Counted from the stretch's first letter, positions 42,831 through 56,586 are shown. The stretch is 64,000 nucleotides of DNA from Salinicola rhizosphaerae (GCF_014652715.1 NZ_BMZI01000004.1:183016-247015), one strand, 5' to 3'. Numbers and translations are program-made. Notes: generated by a model not told the origin, from the sequence alone.

Positions 42831-44873
42831 ATGTTGATTCGAATTCTTCCCGAGCTCGGCCACTTTGCGCTGATACTGGCGCTGGGCATGGCCATGTTGC
42901 AGGCCAGTGTGCCGCTGATCGGCGCGGCGACGCGACGCCCGCTCTGGATGGCGTTTGCGCAGCCGATGGCGTGGGGCCAGTTCGCCTTTCTCGTCATCGC
43001 CTATCTCTGCCTGACGGCGAGCTTCGCCTTCGACGACTTCAGCGTGGCCTACGTCGCCAACAACTCCAACTCGATGCTGCCCTGGTATTACAAACTGAGC
43101 GCGGTGTGGGGCAGCCACGAGGGATCCGTGCTGCTGTGGGTGTTGATCCTCGGCGGCTGGAGCTTCGCCGTCAGCGTCTTCTCCCGCCGGCTGCCGCGCG
43201 ACATGCTGGCGCGGGTGCTGGCGGTCATGGGCTGGATAAGCAGCGGTTTTCTGCTGTTCATCCTGCTCACGTCCGACCCTTTCACTCGAGTGCTGCCCAA
43301 TGTGCCGGGCGACGGTGCCGACCTCAACCCCCTGCTGCAGGACTTCGGACTGATCGTGCACCCGCCGATGCTCTACATGGGCTACGTCGGTTTTTCAGTC
43401 GTCTTCGCTTTCGCCATGGCCGCGCTGCTCGGCGGCCGACTGGACGCGGCCTGGACGCGCTGGGCGCGCCCCTGGACCAACGTCGCCTGGGCATTTCTCA
43501 CCGTTGGCATCGCGCTCGGCAGCTGGTGGGCCTATTACGAGCTGGGGTGGGGCGGCTGGTGGTTCTGGGACCCGGTCGAGAACGCGTCACTGTTACCGTG
43601 GCTCGCCGGTACCGCGCTGATTCACTCGCTTGCCGTGACCGAAAAGCGCGGCACGTTCAAGAACTGGACCGTGCTGCTGGCGATATTCACCTTTTCGCTC
43701 TCGCTGCTGGGCACGTTCCTGGTGCGTTCGGGGGTGTTGACCTCGGTCCACGCGTTCGCCAACGACCCGTCGCGCGGTACATTCATTCTCGTGCTGCTCG
43801 GCATTACCGTCGGGCTGTCGCTGGCCATCTTCGCGCTGCGTGCGCCGCGCGTGCAGTCACTGTCCGGATTCGGCTGGCTGTCGCGGGATTCGCTGTTGCT
43901 GATCAACAATATCCTGCTGGTGATCATGACCGTCACCGTGCTGCTCGGCACTATCTACCCGCTGCTGCTGGACGCGCTGGGACTCGGCAAGATCAGCGTC
44001 GGCCCGCCGTACTTCAATGCCCTGTTCGTGCCGCTGACCGTGCTGCTGTGCATCTTCATGGGGTTGGGGCCACTGGCGCGCTGGAAGCGTATGCCGGGGC
44101 GCGAGCTGGCTAGACGCCTGGGGCTTGCCGCCGTGATCGCCATTGTCATTGCGGCCGGGTTGCCGTTGCTCTATGGCGGCAGCTTCAGCCTGAGTGTGAC
44201 GCTCGGGCTGCTGCTGGCGCTGTGGCTCACGCTGTCGCTGGTTCGTGATGTTTTCGATAAAACCCGCCGCGGGCGAACCGGCAAGACCGGCGGGCGAGGT
44301 CGATTGGCACGTCTGCGCAAACTGACGCTGTCTTACTGGGGCATGGTGCTGGGACATCTGGGGCTGGCCGTGACCATCGTCGGCGTGGTGATGGTCTCCC
44401 ACTACAACGTCGAGAAAAACGTGCGCCTGTCGCCCGGCGAGCAGGTCGAAGTCGGCGGTTATCAGTTTGCGATGACCGACTTTCACGAGCGGCGTGGCCC
44501 CAACTACGTTGCCGACACGGCGACCATTCGCGTCGACCGGCCCGGACGGGCGAGCTTCACCATGCAGCCGGAAAAGCGCTTTTTCATGGCCAGCGGCATG
44601 CCGATGACCGAAGTCGCGCTGCGACCGGGTCTGTTCAGTGATCTCTATCTGGCGCTGGGCGAGCAGCTGGACAATGGCGACTGGTCGCTGCGCATCCAGA
44701 TCAAGCCCTTCGTGCGCTGGCTCTGGCTGGGCGCGCTGATCATGGCTGCCGGTGGTCTTCTCGCGGTGATCGATCGCCGTTACCGCAAGGCACCCAAACG
44801 GGCACAGGCGGGCGCGCGGGGCGCGCCGGATCCGATCGAGGACGCCGACATGGCGGCGGAGGGTGCACGATGA
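42831..44873 (+). CDS. ccmF: Cytochrome c heme lyase subunit CcmF
   Basis: Large multi-span protein of the heme lyase that attaches heme to apocytochrome c. The start at 42831 (MLIRILPELGHFALIL) matches the family; the frame stays open to 42774, but that stretch overlaps ccmE and is not conserved. The 680-residue chain has about 15 helices, the WWD motif GWGGWWFWDPVENASLLPWL (near 225-245) and the conserved His clusters around VHPPMLYMGYVG and SVHAFANDP. The stop overlaps the ccmG start (ATGA). Confidence 0.97.
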   Translation: MLIRILPELGHFALILALGMAMLQASVPLIGAATRRPLWMAFAQPMAWGQFAFLVIAYLCLTASFAFDDFSVAYVANNSNSMLPWYYKLSAVWGSHEGSVLLWVLILGGWSFAVSVFSRRLPRDMLARVLAVMGWISSGFLLFILLTSDPFTRVLPNVPGDGADLNPLLQDFGLIVHPPMLYMGYVGFSVVFAFAMAALLGGRLDAAWTRWARPWTNVAWAFLTVGIALGSWWAYYELGWGGWWFWDPVENASLLPWLAGTALIHSLAVTEKRGTFKNWTVLLAIFTFSLSLLGTFLVRSGVLTSVHAFANDPSRGTFILVLLGITVGLSLAIFALRAPRVQSLSGFGWLSRDSLLLINNILLVIMTVTVLLGTIYPLLLDALGLGKISVGPPYFNALFVPLTVLLCIFMGLGPLARWKRMPGRELARRLGLAAVIAIVIAAGLPLLYGGSFSLSVTLGLLLALWLTLSLVRDVFDKTRRGRTGKTGGRGRLARLRKLTLSYWGMVLGHLGLAVTIVGVVMVSHYNVEKNVRLSPGEQVEVGGYQFAMTDFHERRGPNYVADTATIRVDRPGRASFTMQPEKRFFMASGMPMTEVALRPGLFSDLYLALGEQLDNGDWSLRIQIKPFVRWLWLGALIMAAGGLLAVIDRRYRKAPKRAQAGARGAPDPIEDADMAAEGAR

Positions 44874-45400
44874 AACGCCGTCTGCTGCTGCTGATTCCCC
44901 TGGTCCTGTTCGTCGTGCTGGTCGTGTTCTTCTATCGTGGTCTGTCCAAGGATCCTGCCGCACGCGACTCGGCACTGCTGGCCAAGGATTTCCCGAGCTT
45001 CCACCTCTCCACGCTCTCCGATCCATCGCAGAAGCGGGATCGTTCTCTGCTCGAGGGCCAGGTGACCCTGGTGAACGTCTGGGGCGAGTGGTGCCCGACC
45101 TGTAAACAGGAGATGCCACAGCTGCTCGAGCTCGCCGATCGCGGCGTGCGGCTCGTTGGCGTCGATTACAAGGATACCCGCGAGAACGGGCGCCAGTTCC
45201 TGCAGGAGTTCGGCAATCCGTTCGAGGTCTCGCTGTTCGACCCGGACGGCAGCCTCGGATTCGACCTCGGTGTATACGGTGCGCCGGAGAGCTTTCTCGT
45301 CGATGCCGACGGCGTCATCCGCTATCACCACACCGGCTACATCACGCCGCAGGATGTGGAGAGCGTGATTCTGCCCGAGGTGAAGAAATGGCAGCAGTGA
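44870..45400 (+). CDS. ccmG: Thiol:disulfide interchange protein CcmG (DsbE)
   Basis: Membrane-tethered thioredoxin that keeps the CXXCH cysteines of apocytochrome c reduced. The 176-residue protein has an N-terminal anchor (about 4-22), the active site WCPTC with the upstream acidic Glu typical of CcmG (NVWGEWCPTC), and the cis-Pro region GAPESFLVD. Overlaps both ccmF and ccmH. Confidence 0.97.
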   Translation: MKRRLLLLIPLVLFVVLVVFFYRGLSKDPAARDSALLAKDFPSFHLSTLSDPSQKRDRSLLEGQVTLVNVWGEWCPTCKQEMPQLLELADRGVRLVGVDYKDTRENGRQFLQEFGNPFEVSLFDPDGSLGFDLGVYGAPESFLVDADGVIRYHHTGYITPQDVESVILPEVKKWQQ

Positions 45401-45981
45401 TGCGTGGAAGCGCGAGCCGCGTCTGGTCGCGGTTTGGAGTGTCGATCGGCCTGCTGCTGGTCTCGCTGCTGATGTCAGCGTCGGTGAGCGCGGCCATCGA
45501 AGTGCAGGATTTCCAGGACCCGGCGCTGGCCTCGCGCTATGCGGACCTCAGCTCGCGCCTGCGCTGCCCGAAGTGTCAGAACGAGTCGATCGCGGCATCC
45601 AATTCGCCCATCTCCGCCGACATGCGGGCGCGAGTGGCGACACTGCTGCGCGAGGGTGAGTCCGACAAGCAGATCGAAAGCGCCATGGTCTCGCGTTTTG
45701 GCGACTACGTGCTCTACGACCCGAAGCTGGAAACCCGCACCTGGCTACTGTGGGGGCTGCCGTTCGCGCTGGTGCTCATCGGTGGCAGCGTGATCGCCGG
45801 CTTCGTGATCAAACGCCGGCGGCTGGCCCAGCGCTCGCTCGATGACGACGAGCGTGACCGGCTGGCATCGCTCGTGGCTCGCCATCGCGCGGCGGGCAGT
45901 GAAGCCGGTGAAGACACCACCGCAGCCGGCGCGGAAGCGGGTGCCGGTAAGCTCCGTGCCCGCCCGAAAGGAGAAAATTGA
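45388..45981 (+). CDS. ccmH: Cytochrome c maturation protein CcmH (CycL)
   Basis: Periplasmic thiol oxidoreductase subunit of the heme lyase. The 197-residue protein has a signal peptide (cleavage near SAA), the redox motif LRCPKCQNESIAASN, a three-helix bundle and a C-terminal membrane helix (about 110-130 after TWLLWGLPF). GAGG lies 7 nt before the ATG at 45388, so the gene overlaps ccmG by 13 bp; a second start at 45400 (TGATG) is possible. It is the short CcmH form; the TPR part is the separate ccmI, as in Pseudomonas. Confidence 0.95.
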   Translation: MAAVMRGSASRVWSRFGVSIGLLLVSLLMSASVSAAIEVQDFQDPALASRYADLSSRLRCPKCQNESIAASNSPISADMRARVATLLREGESDKQIESAMVSRFGDYVLYDPKLETRTWLLWGLPFALVLIGGSVIAGFVIKRRRLAQRSLDDDERDRLASLVARHRAAGSEAGEDTTAAGAEAGAGKLRARPKGEN

Positions 45982-47222
45982 TGACGGCGCTCTATATCGG
46001 CATCGCCCTGCTATTGATGCTGGCGCTCTGGCTGCTGTGGCTCCCGGTGCGCCGGGCAGCGGGTTTGCGCGATGCGCTGATGACGTTCGAGGCCGACGAT
46101 CGTAACAACGCGGAGAACGTCGCGATCTATCGTCAGCGTCTGGCAGCGCTGGAGCTGGCGCTGGTCGAAGGCGAGATCGACCGCGAGCGATTCGCGGAAG
46201 ATCGCCTCGAGCTCGACCGCCGCCTGCTGGAAGATGCCGGCGGGCAGGGGCGTCGTCCGCTCAAGCGGGTTCGCGCCGGTCGCTGGCTGCTGCCGCTCGT
46301 CGCCATCCTGCTCGTCGTGGCCGCGCTGGTCTTCTACGAGCGCACCGGTGATCGCCAGGATCTCGAGCTTTACCAAGTCGTCGAATCCGTGGCGCACGCG
46401 CCGCCCGAGACGAAGATTTCCGTGCTCGCCGCGGAAGCGCAACGCCAGTCCGACAACCCCAAAGCCTGGGCGCAACTGTTCCCGCTCTACCGGGATAACG
46501 GTCAATTCGACCAGGCGATCGACACGCTCGAGCGGCTGGTGGCGCTCCAGGGGCGCCAACCGCAGCTCCTGGCGCAGCTGGCGCAGATGAAGTTCTTCGC
46601 TGCCGACCGCACGGTGACCGACGATGTCCAGTCGCTGATCGACGAGACGCTCGAGCTCGATCCGCGCCAGCCGACGGTGCTGGGCGTGCTCGGTATCGAT
46701 GCCTTCGATCATGCGCGTTATCGAGAGGCCATCGACTACTGGCGCCGTGCCATGGCCGGCTATCAGGACGACGAATCCGGCAAGGCGCTGCGCAAGGTGA
46801 TTGCGGTGGCCCAGCAGCGACTCGACGCCCGCGCAGGTCAGGCCTCGACAGCGGACAGCACTGCCTCCGCGCCTGCGGCATCGCTGCAGGTGGATCTAAC
46901 GCTGGCCCCGTCTTTGAGCGAGCGTCTGCCGGCCGACACACCCGTGTTTCTCGTCGCACGCGACGTGGATGGCCAGCGACCGCCGCTGGCGATCGCCCAG
47001 ACCACGCTCGGCGCGCTGCCGCAGACGCTGACGCTGAGCGACGCCCAGGCCATGACGCCGCAGGCCAAACTCTCTCAGGTCGATCATGTCGACCTGGTGG
47101 CGCGTGTCTCCGCTAGCGGTCAGGCGCAGCCACAATCCGGCGATCTCTTCGGCCGCCTGCAGGACGTTGTCGTCGGCGGTGATCATGCGTTGACGCTGGA
47201 TATTGATCAGGTAGTCCCTTAG
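45981..47222 (+). CDS. ccmI: Cytochrome c maturation TPR protein CcmI (CycH)
   Basis: Apocytochrome c chaperone that feeds substrates to the CcmFH lyase. Two membrane helices near the N terminus (about 2-20 and 99-118) flank a leucine-zipper-like cytoplasmic loop (YRQRLAALELALVEGEIDRERF); the periplasmic part has TPR repeats (about 150-270) and a C-terminal beta domain (about 300-413). The ATG at 45981 has AAGGAG with good spacing and overlaps the ccmH stop (TGATG). Last gene of the ccm operon. Confidence 0.94.
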   Translation: MTALYIGIALLLMLALWLLWLPVRRAAGLRDALMTFEADDRNNAENVAIYRQRLAALELALVEGEIDRERFAEDRLELDRRLLEDAGGQGRRPLKRVRAGRWLLPLVAILLVVAALVFYERTGDRQDLELYQVVESVAHAPPETKISVLAAEAQRQSDNPKAWAQLFPLYRDNGQFDQAIDTLERLVALQGRQPQLLAQLAQMKFFAADRTVTDDVQSLIDETLELDPRQPTVLGVLGIDAFDHARYREAIDYWRRAMAGYQDDESGKALRKVIAVAQQRLDARAGQASTADSTASAPAASLQVDLTLAPSLSERLPADTPVFLVARDVDGQRPPLAIAQTTLGALPQTLTLSDAQAMTPQAKLSQVDHVDLVARVSASGQAQPQSGDLFGRLQDVVVGGDHALTLDIDQVVP

Positions 47223-47309
47223 GCTCTGCCGAAGTCGCTCTCCGGCGCCCTCGCGACCCCGTGAGCTGCGCCGGGTGGCCCATCCGGTTCCAGGAGCCTT
47301 CCCTCCCGC

Positions 47310-50300
47310 ATGCGTCTCAAGTCCATCAAGCTGGCTGGCTTCAAGTCGTTCGTCGATCCGGTCACCGTACCGTTCGACGGCAACATGACCGCCATCGTTG
47401 GGCCCAACGGCTGCGGTAAGTCCAATGTCATCGATGCGGTTCGCTGGGTGATGGGGGAGTCCTCCGCCAAGACGCTGCGCGGCGAGTCGATGACCGATGT
47501 CATCTTCAACGGCTCCACCGGGCGCGCGCCGATCGGTCAGGCCTCGATCGAACTGTTGTTCGACAACAGCGATGGCGGCCTCGGCGGTGCCTGGTCCGGC
47601 TACCGCGAAATCGCGGTCAAGCGCCTGGTCACTCGCGAGCCGCAGTCGAGCTATTTCCTCAATGGTCAGAAATGCCGGCGTCGCGATATCGCCGATATCT
47701 TTCTCGGCACCGGCCTGGGGCCGCGCTCCTATGCGATCATCGGCCAGGGCATGATCTCGCGCCTGGTCGAGGCGCGGCCGGAAGAGCTGCGCAATACGCT
47801 CGAGGAAGCCGCCGGCATCTCCAAGTACAAGGAGCGCCGGCGCGAGACGGAGAACCGGCTGCGTCGCACGCAGGAGAATCTCGAACGTCTCGACGACATC
47901 TGCGAGGAGCTCGACAAGCAGCTCGAGCGACTCAAGCGCCAGGCCGAGGCAGCCAGGCGCTATCGCGGCCTGAAGGACGATGAGCACCGGCTGCGCGGAG
48001 AGCTGGCGCTGCTGCGCGAACGGGCGCTACGCAGCCAGCAGCACGAGGCCGCTTCGCGCGTGCGCGACGACGAGACGCAAGTCGAGCGTGAGGTGCTGGG
48101 GTTGCGTCAATGTGAAACCCGGCTCGCGGAAGGGCGCGAAAGTCACGACCAGGTCGCTGCGGCGCTCGAGCAGCACCAGGCCGCTTTCTATCAGACCGGC
48201 GCCGACATCGCGCGTCTGGAGCAGTCGCTCGAACACGCGCGCCAGCGCCAGCAGCAGCTCGGCGCCGATCTGGAGACCGCCCGCGGCGAGCGTGAATCGC
48301 TCTTTCGGCTCGCCGGTGAAGACGATGAGAGTCTGGACGCGCTCGCCGAGCGTCTTGAGACGCTCGTGCCAGACGTCGAACTTGCCGATGAAGCGCTGCT
48401 CGATCTCGAAGCGTCGCTCGAAGAGGCGCAAGCCCATGCGCAGACCACGCAGCGCCAGTGGGAGGCGTTCAGCGAAACGTCGCGAGAGACGCGCCATCGC
48501 GCCGAGCGCGAGCAGGAGGCGATCGAGCGGCTCGAACAGGAGCTGATGTCGCTGCGTCAGGAGGTCGACCGTCTGCAGCGTCAGCAGAGTGAGCTCCCCG
48601 ACATGCGCGAGCTCCGTGAGTCTCGCGAAGGCGTTGCCGAATCTCTCGAGGTCCTCGACGAACGTCAGCAGACGCTCGAGATCCGGCGTGAGGCGCGTCT
48701 CGATGCTCGCGAGCAGGCGCGCTCGCGTCTCGACGAGCGTGAGCGGACTCGTCAGGCGTTGCAGGAACGGCGCCACCGGTGTCAGGGCGAGATCGCCTCG
48801 CTCGAGGCCTTGATCGATGCCGCGCTGGACGATGGCGATGCCGGCGTCGCCGAGCAGCTCGCCGGTCATGCGCTTTCGTCGGCACCGCTGCTGGCCGAGC
48901 AACTCGAGGTGGACCGCGGCTGGGAGCGCGTGGTCGGCTGGGTGCTGGGGAACTGGCTCAATGCGCGTCTGGCCGAACCGGAAACGGCACGCGCGCCGCT
49001 CGGATCACTGGCCAGCGGGGAACTTCCCGTGCTCTCGCCGCACCAACGTGAGACGACGGTGGTGACGGACTCGCTGCTGACGCACGTGCGTGGTGCCGGC
49101 AGTGCTGACGGAGTGCTGAATCGGATTTACTGTGCCGTGGATGAGCCGGAAGCCTGGGGCCGGGTCTCGGCGCTGGGGCCTGGCGAGAGCGTGATGACCT
49201 CGGACGGACTCTGGCTCGGCCAGGGCTGGGCGCGTCGCCTGGGGCGAGAAGAGATCGCCAGCGACGGCGTGCTGGGGCAGCGTCAGCGTCGAGAAGCGCT
49301 GCTGGCGGAAGTCGCCGAGATCGATGAGCGTGTCGCCGAGATCGAGGGCGAGTTGACGGATTTTCATCAGGCGCTCGATGCCAACGAATCGGGGCTGGAG
49401 GCACTGCGCCAGGAAGAGCTCGACCTGTCGCGCGAGCGCCAGCAGCACTCGACCCGTCTCGCCACGCTGGACAGTCAACTTGGCCATGTCGGCGGGCGCG
49501 CCCGCGAGCTGGTCGAGGAGATCGCAGCACGCCATGAGACGCTCGAGGCGCGAACGATGGCACTCGAAAACGCGCGCGAGCGTTGGCAGCAAGCGCTTGC
49601 TGCTGTCGATGACAGCCAGACACTGCGTGAATCACACGAACAACAGCGTCAGGCGTCGCTCGAGAGAGTGACGACGCTGCGGCAGCAGCAGCAGCAGGCG
49701 CAAGCGCAGCAGCAGGCGCTGGCGCTCGAACGTCAGCGACTGCAGACCCAGCGGGATGCCCTCGAGCAGCAGCGCGAGCGAAGCCGTGAGCAACTATCGC
49801 GTCTCGAGGCGCGTTGCGAAGCGCTGATCGAACAGCGCGAAACGCTGGCCGAGCCGGACGACGACCAGCGTGAAAGGCTCGAGCTGCTGCTCGAGACCCG
49901 GTCCCAGCAGGAGACGACGCTCAACGCCTGCCGAGATCGCGCCAACCAGCTGGGCGAGGCGCTGCGCCAGACCGAGCTCGAGCGGCAGGCACACGAGCGG
50001 GAGCTGGATGTCGTCCGTCAGCGGTTGCAGGAAGGGCGGATGCAGGTTCAGGCGCTGACGCTCAAGGCCGATGCGCAGCAGGAACAGCTCGATGAGCAGG
50101 GCCACGACGTCGAACGACTGCTCGCCGGGCTGGACCCCGACGCCACCGAATCGGCCTGGCAGACACGGCTGGAGGAGACCGCTGAACGCATCCGCAGACT
50201 CGGCGCTATCAACCTGGCGGCGATCGAAGAGTATGACCAGCAGGCCGAACGACGCGATTATCTCGAGGGACAGCACGCTGAACTGAGCGAGGCCATCGAG

Positions 50301-50816
50301 ACACTCGAACGGGCTATACGGCGTATCGATCAGGAGACCCGCACGCGCTTCAAGCAGACTTTCGATGAAGTGAACCAGGGACTGATGGCACTTTTTCCGC
50401 GAGTCTTCGGTGGCGGAGCCGCATGGTTGACGCTGACCGGCGAGGATTTGCTGGAGACCGGCGTTGCCATCATGGCGCGCCCGCCCGGCAAGAAAAACAG
50501 CACCATTCATCTCCTGTCCGGCGGAGAGAAAGCGCTGACCGCGTTGTCGCTGGTATTCGCCATCTTCCAGCTCAACCCGGCACCCTTTTGCATGCTGGAC
50601 GAGGTGGATGCACCGCTGGACGATGCCAACGTCGGTCGCTATGCGAAGCTGGTCAAGGAAATGTCGGAGAGCGTTCAGTTCATCTTCATCACGCACAACA
50701 AGATCGCGATGGAAGCCGCCGAGCGATTGATGGGCGTGACAATGCAAGAGCCGGGTGTGTCGCGTCTGGTCTCCGTCGGGGTCGATGAAGCGGCATCGAT
50801 GGCCGAGACCTCCTGA
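47310..50816 (+). CDS. smc: Chromosome segregation ATPase SMC
   Basis: Condensin ATPase that compacts and resolves chromosome arms with ScpA/ScpB. The 1168-residue protein has the N-terminal Walker A GPNGCGKSNVID (near 32-43), a Q-loop/ISRLVEARPEELR region, a first coiled coil (about 170-500), the hinge (about 520-650), the returning coiled coil (about 660-1000) and the C-terminal ABC half with LLSGGEKALTALSL and Walker B FCMLDEVDAPLDDANV. Its presence indicates an SMC-ScpAB genome rather than a MukBEF one. smc-zipA-ligA is the Pseudomonas-type order. Confidence 0.97.
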   Translation: MRLKSIKLAGFKSFVDPVTVPFDGNMTAIVGPNGCGKSNVIDAVRWVMGESSAKTLRGESMTDVIFNGSTGRAPIGQASIELLFDNSDGGLGGAWSGYREIAVKRLVTREPQSSYFLNGQKCRRRDIADIFLGTGLGPRSYAIIGQGMISRLVEARPEELRNTLEEAAGISKYKERRRETENRLRRTQENLERLDDICEELDKQLERLKRQAEAARRYRGLKDDEHRLRGELALLRERALRSQQHEAASRVRDDETQVEREVLGLRQCETRLAEGRESHDQVAAALEQHQAAFYQTGADIARLEQSLEHARQRQQQLGADLETARGERESLFRLAGEDDESLDALAERLETLVPDVELADEALLDLEASLEEAQAHAQTTQRQWEAFSETSRETRHRAEREQEAIERLEQELMSLRQEVDRLQRQQSELPDMRELRESREGVAESLEVLDERQQTLEIRREARLDAREQARSRLDERERTRQALQERRHRCQGEIASLEALIDAALDDGDAGVAEQLAGHALSSAPLLAEQLEVDRGWERVVGWVLGNWLNARLAEPETARAPLGSLASGELPVLSPHQRETTVVTDSLLTHVRGAGSADGVLNRIYCAVDEPEAWGRVSALGPGESVMTSDGLWLGQGWARRLGREEIASDGVLGQRQRREALLAEVAEIDERVAEIEGELTDFHQALDANESGLEALRQEELDLSRERQQHSTRLATLDSQLGHVGGRARELVEEIAARHETLEARTMALENARERWQQALAAVDDSQTLRESHEQQRQASLERVTTLRQQQQQAQAQQQALALERQRLQTQRDALEQQRERSREQLSRLEARCEALIEQRETLAEPDDDQRERLELLLETRSQQETTLNACRDRANQLGEALRQTELERQAHERELDVVRQRLQEGRMQVQALTLKADAQQEQLDEQGHDVERLLAGLDPDATESAWQTRLEETAERIRRLGAINLAAIEEYDQQAERRDYLEGQHAELSEAIETLERAIRRIDQETRTRFKQTFDEVNQGLMALFPRVFGGGAAWLTLTGEDLLETGVAIMARPPGKKNSTIHLLSGGEKALTALSLVFAIFQLNPAPFCMLDEVDAPLDDANVGRYAKLVKEMSESVQFIFITHNKIAMEAAERLMGVTMQEPGVSRLVSVGVDEAASMAETS

Positions 50817-51185
50817 ACTTGTCGAAAATAGCCAAACCGGCTAGCGGCGTAATAGGATGTCTCGCATCAGGCAGAATTGAAGGGCGATTGCTGGCGGGCA
50901 AAACATCTCTTGACAACGAAAAAAAGTGGCCCATTTTTGAAAAATCACGCTATGCTAGTGCCGACATGGTGAGGTATATCGACGATTGACCTGCAAAACG
51001 ACATGGAGAGCCGGTCGCATGCAGCACAAAACACGCAGCAGATTCGGGTTGCCGGACGTGTGTTGTCGCCGCTTGTCGTTCGCTGACGACGTCCCTGCAG
51101 GCGCCCTTGCGAAAGGGTGTGAATCGATGACCGAACCTGTTGTCCTCTTCCAGCATAGTGGCACCGCGAACAGGCAAGACGACCC
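50817..51185 (+). other. smc-zipA gap: AT-rich zone and long zipA leader
   Basis: TTGACA (50910-50915) and TATGCT (50951-50956) are present but 35 bp apart, so they belong to different promoters if real. Between them, AAAAAGTGGCCCATTTTT (50921-50938) is a near-palindrome. From about 50965 to 51185 lies a leader of about 220 nt without a convincing gene; an ORF at 50986-51195 lacks a ribosome site. Confidence 0.55.
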
Positions 51186-54753
<3,568 letters not shown>

Positions 54754-54764
54754 CGGAGGCCGGT

Positions 54765-55037
54765 ATGAGCCGTTTTGTCGAGATTCCGCCGCGCATGCTG
54801 CCGTCGGAAACGCTGGATGCACTGCTGCAGGTGTTCGTCACCCGTCAGGGTTACGACACCACCGATGTCGCCACCGACATGCATGACTGGGTGCGTGATC
54901 TCAAACGCCAGCTCGAGCGCGGTGAGCTGCTGATCGTCCACGATCTGCAGACCGAGTCGACCGAGGTAATGACCCAGGCGCAGTGGCAGAGTTTCGGTCG
55001 ACACCTCGCCGATGACGAGGAAGAGGGCGACTGGTGA
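54765..55037 (+). CDS. YheU family (UPF0270) protein
   Basis: A 90-residue protein resembling E. coli YheU: IPPRMLPSETLDALLQVFVTRQG at the start, a central WVRDLKRQLERGELLIVHD and a TEVMTQAQW end. Function unknown in the family. GGAGG lies 7 nt before the ATG. It is separated from ligA by a repeat array and faces a convergent transporter gene, with a shared terminator between. Confidence 0.85.
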   Translation: MSRFVEIPPRMLPSETLDALLQVFVTRQGYDTTDVATDMHDWVRDLKRQLERGELLIVHDLQTESTEVMTQAQWQSFGRHLADDEEEGDW

Positions 55038-55088
55038 TCGCCTGAGTCGGGCGATGACGTTGCCTGGCTCTCCACGCTGATAACAACA

Positions 55089-55120
55089 CGGCCCCCTGTC
55101 GGTTTCGACAGGGGGCCGTT
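55089..55120. terminator. Bidirectional terminator
   Basis: Perfect 13-bp stem CGGCCCCCTGTCG / CGACAGGGGGCCG with a GTTT loop between convergent genes; the minus-strand tail TGTTGTTAT is T-rich. Confidence 0.88.
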
Positions 55121-55139
55121 GCAAGTCGGGGTGGTGGCT

Positions 55140-55177
55140 CAGGGTTCCCAGCTTCTTCGCCGAGGCCGGGAACCCTG
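55140..55177 (-). terminator. Second hairpin after the 2HCT transporter gene
   Basis: CAGGGTTCCC / GGGAACCCTG, 10 bp perfect, with an 18-nt loop, starting 12 nt after the transporter stop on the minus strand. It lacks a U-tract; it may protect the 3' end while termination occurs at the next hairpin. Confidence 0.5.
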
Positions 55178-55188
55178 AAGATTCGAGA

Positions 55189-56502
55189 TCAGGTGAACAG
55201 CAGCGGCACCGCGATGCTCGAGATCAGCAGGATCAGTGCACCGCCGAGCCGTGAGGAGATCTGGGCGAACGGCATCAGCTGCATACGATTGGCGGCGGAG
55301 AGCACGGCAACGTCGCCGGTACCGCCCATGTTGGCCATGCAGAGACCGGCGGTGATCGCCGATTCGATCGGGTAGAAGCCGACCAGCTTGCCGACCAGAC
55401 CCGCCCCGAAGGCGGCGCCGGCGACGACGGCGAAGACGATCAGCACGTAGGTGATGGAGATCGCGTCGATCACCTGGCCGAGATCGGTGTAGGCGATGCC
55501 GATACCGAACAGCAGGGCGAACGTCCAGTTCTTGGCCACGAACTTGAACCACTGCGCGGCGGCGTCGTTGAGAGACTCGGGCACGACGTTGCAGATCTTG
55601 AGCAGCGCGACGAGGATGATCATCAGTGCGTAGGGGTGCAGCGGAATGAACCCACCCAGAATCTCGCCGGCGACGAAGAAGGTCAGTGCCGCGATCACGC
55701 CGATGCCTAGCTTGGAAAGATCCGGCTTGCTTTCGCGCTCCTCGATCTCGACGCCCGGCATCATCTGGCCGTTGCCGGTCAGGCTCGGTACGCGCTTGGC
55801 CAGCCCGTTGAGAAGGCCCGCGATGATGATGGCGAAGACGTTACCCAGGGCCAGGGCGGGTACCAGAATCGAGATATAGTAGCTCGCCGGCTGACCGAGC
55901 AGCTGCTCGTAGATCTGGCTCATCGGCACCGCGCCAGCGCCCATGCCACCGCCCATGATCGGCAGCGTGATAACGACGACGGCGTCCTGCACGGAGAAGC
56001 CGAGCAGCCAGCCCACCGCGATGGCAAAGAGCGCCGCGAACAGCACCGCACAGATCAGCGGTAGGGCGTAGCGGGAGCCGACCTTGACCAGCACCTTGGA
56101 ATCCATACCGAGAATGCTGCCGGTGATGAGCGCGGCGATGTAGAAGTTGAGGAAGCCGCCGCTCTTCATGAACTGGGTCACGTTGTCGGTCACGTCGCTC
56201 GGCAGCCACTGTACGTAGACCAGCGCAGCGGCGCCGAAGATGGCGAGAATCGCGCCGCCGCCGAGATAGCTCTTGACGATCGGCAGTCGGTCACCGATGA
56301 AACCCAGCAGCTCGCCGAGAATCATCATGACCAGCAGGGCGCCGATCATGCCGGTAGGCAGGGTGTCCGTTGCCATGGAAACGATCAGAACGGCCGTGGC
56401 GATGGCAAATAGCGGTAGAGGAATGCCGAAAATGCGGGCCGACAGCCAGCCGTTCTGGCGGCCCTCTTCGGCGTGCACGGTTTGCGTCGCGGTTGCAGTC
56501 AT
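55189..56502 (-). CDS. 2-hydroxycarboxylate transporter (CitS/CimH/MaeN family)
   Basis: Secondary transporter for citrate, malate or related 2-hydroxycarboxylates, probably sodium-coupled. The 437-residue protein has about 11 helices and two re-entrant loops carrying the duplicated Gly-rich motif, seen as IMGGGMGAGAVPMS and CMANMGGTGDVAVLSAANRM; the Arg of the second motif region is the expected substrate contact. GGGAG precedes the ATG. Divergent from a CitA/CitB-type two-component system that should sense the same substrate. Confidence 0.93.
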   Translation of the reverse strand: MTATATQTVHAEEGRQNGWLSARIFGIPLPLFAIATAVLIVSMATDTLPTGMIGALLVMMILGELLGFIGDRLPIVKSYLGGGAILAIFGAAALVYVQWLPSDVTDNVTQFMKSGGFLNFYIAALITGSILGMDSKVLVKVGSRYALPLICAVLFAALFAIAVGWLLGFSVQDAVVVITLPIMGGGMGAGAVPMSQIYEQLLGQPASYYISILVPALALGNVFAIIIAGLLNGLAKRVPSLTGNGQMMPGVEIEERESKPDLSKLGIGVIAALTFFVAGEILGGFIPLHPYALMIILVALLKICNVVPESLNDAAAQWFKFVAKNWTFALLFGIGIAYTDLGQVIDAISITYVLIVFAVVAGAAFGAGLVGKLVGFYPIESAITAGLCMANMGGTGDVAVLSAANRMQLMPFAQISSRLGGALILLISSIAVPLLFT

Positions 56503-56586
56503 GGTTGGCTCCCGTAGGATTCAAGCCCTCGCGGGCGGTACGCTGCCGAGGATAGAGACCTCACTGCAGTGACCAACCTTACCGAA

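Noticed and set aside
50910..50956. TTGACA...TATGCT as a zipA promoter
   Set aside because: The elements are 35 bp apart, far outside the 15-19 bp range.
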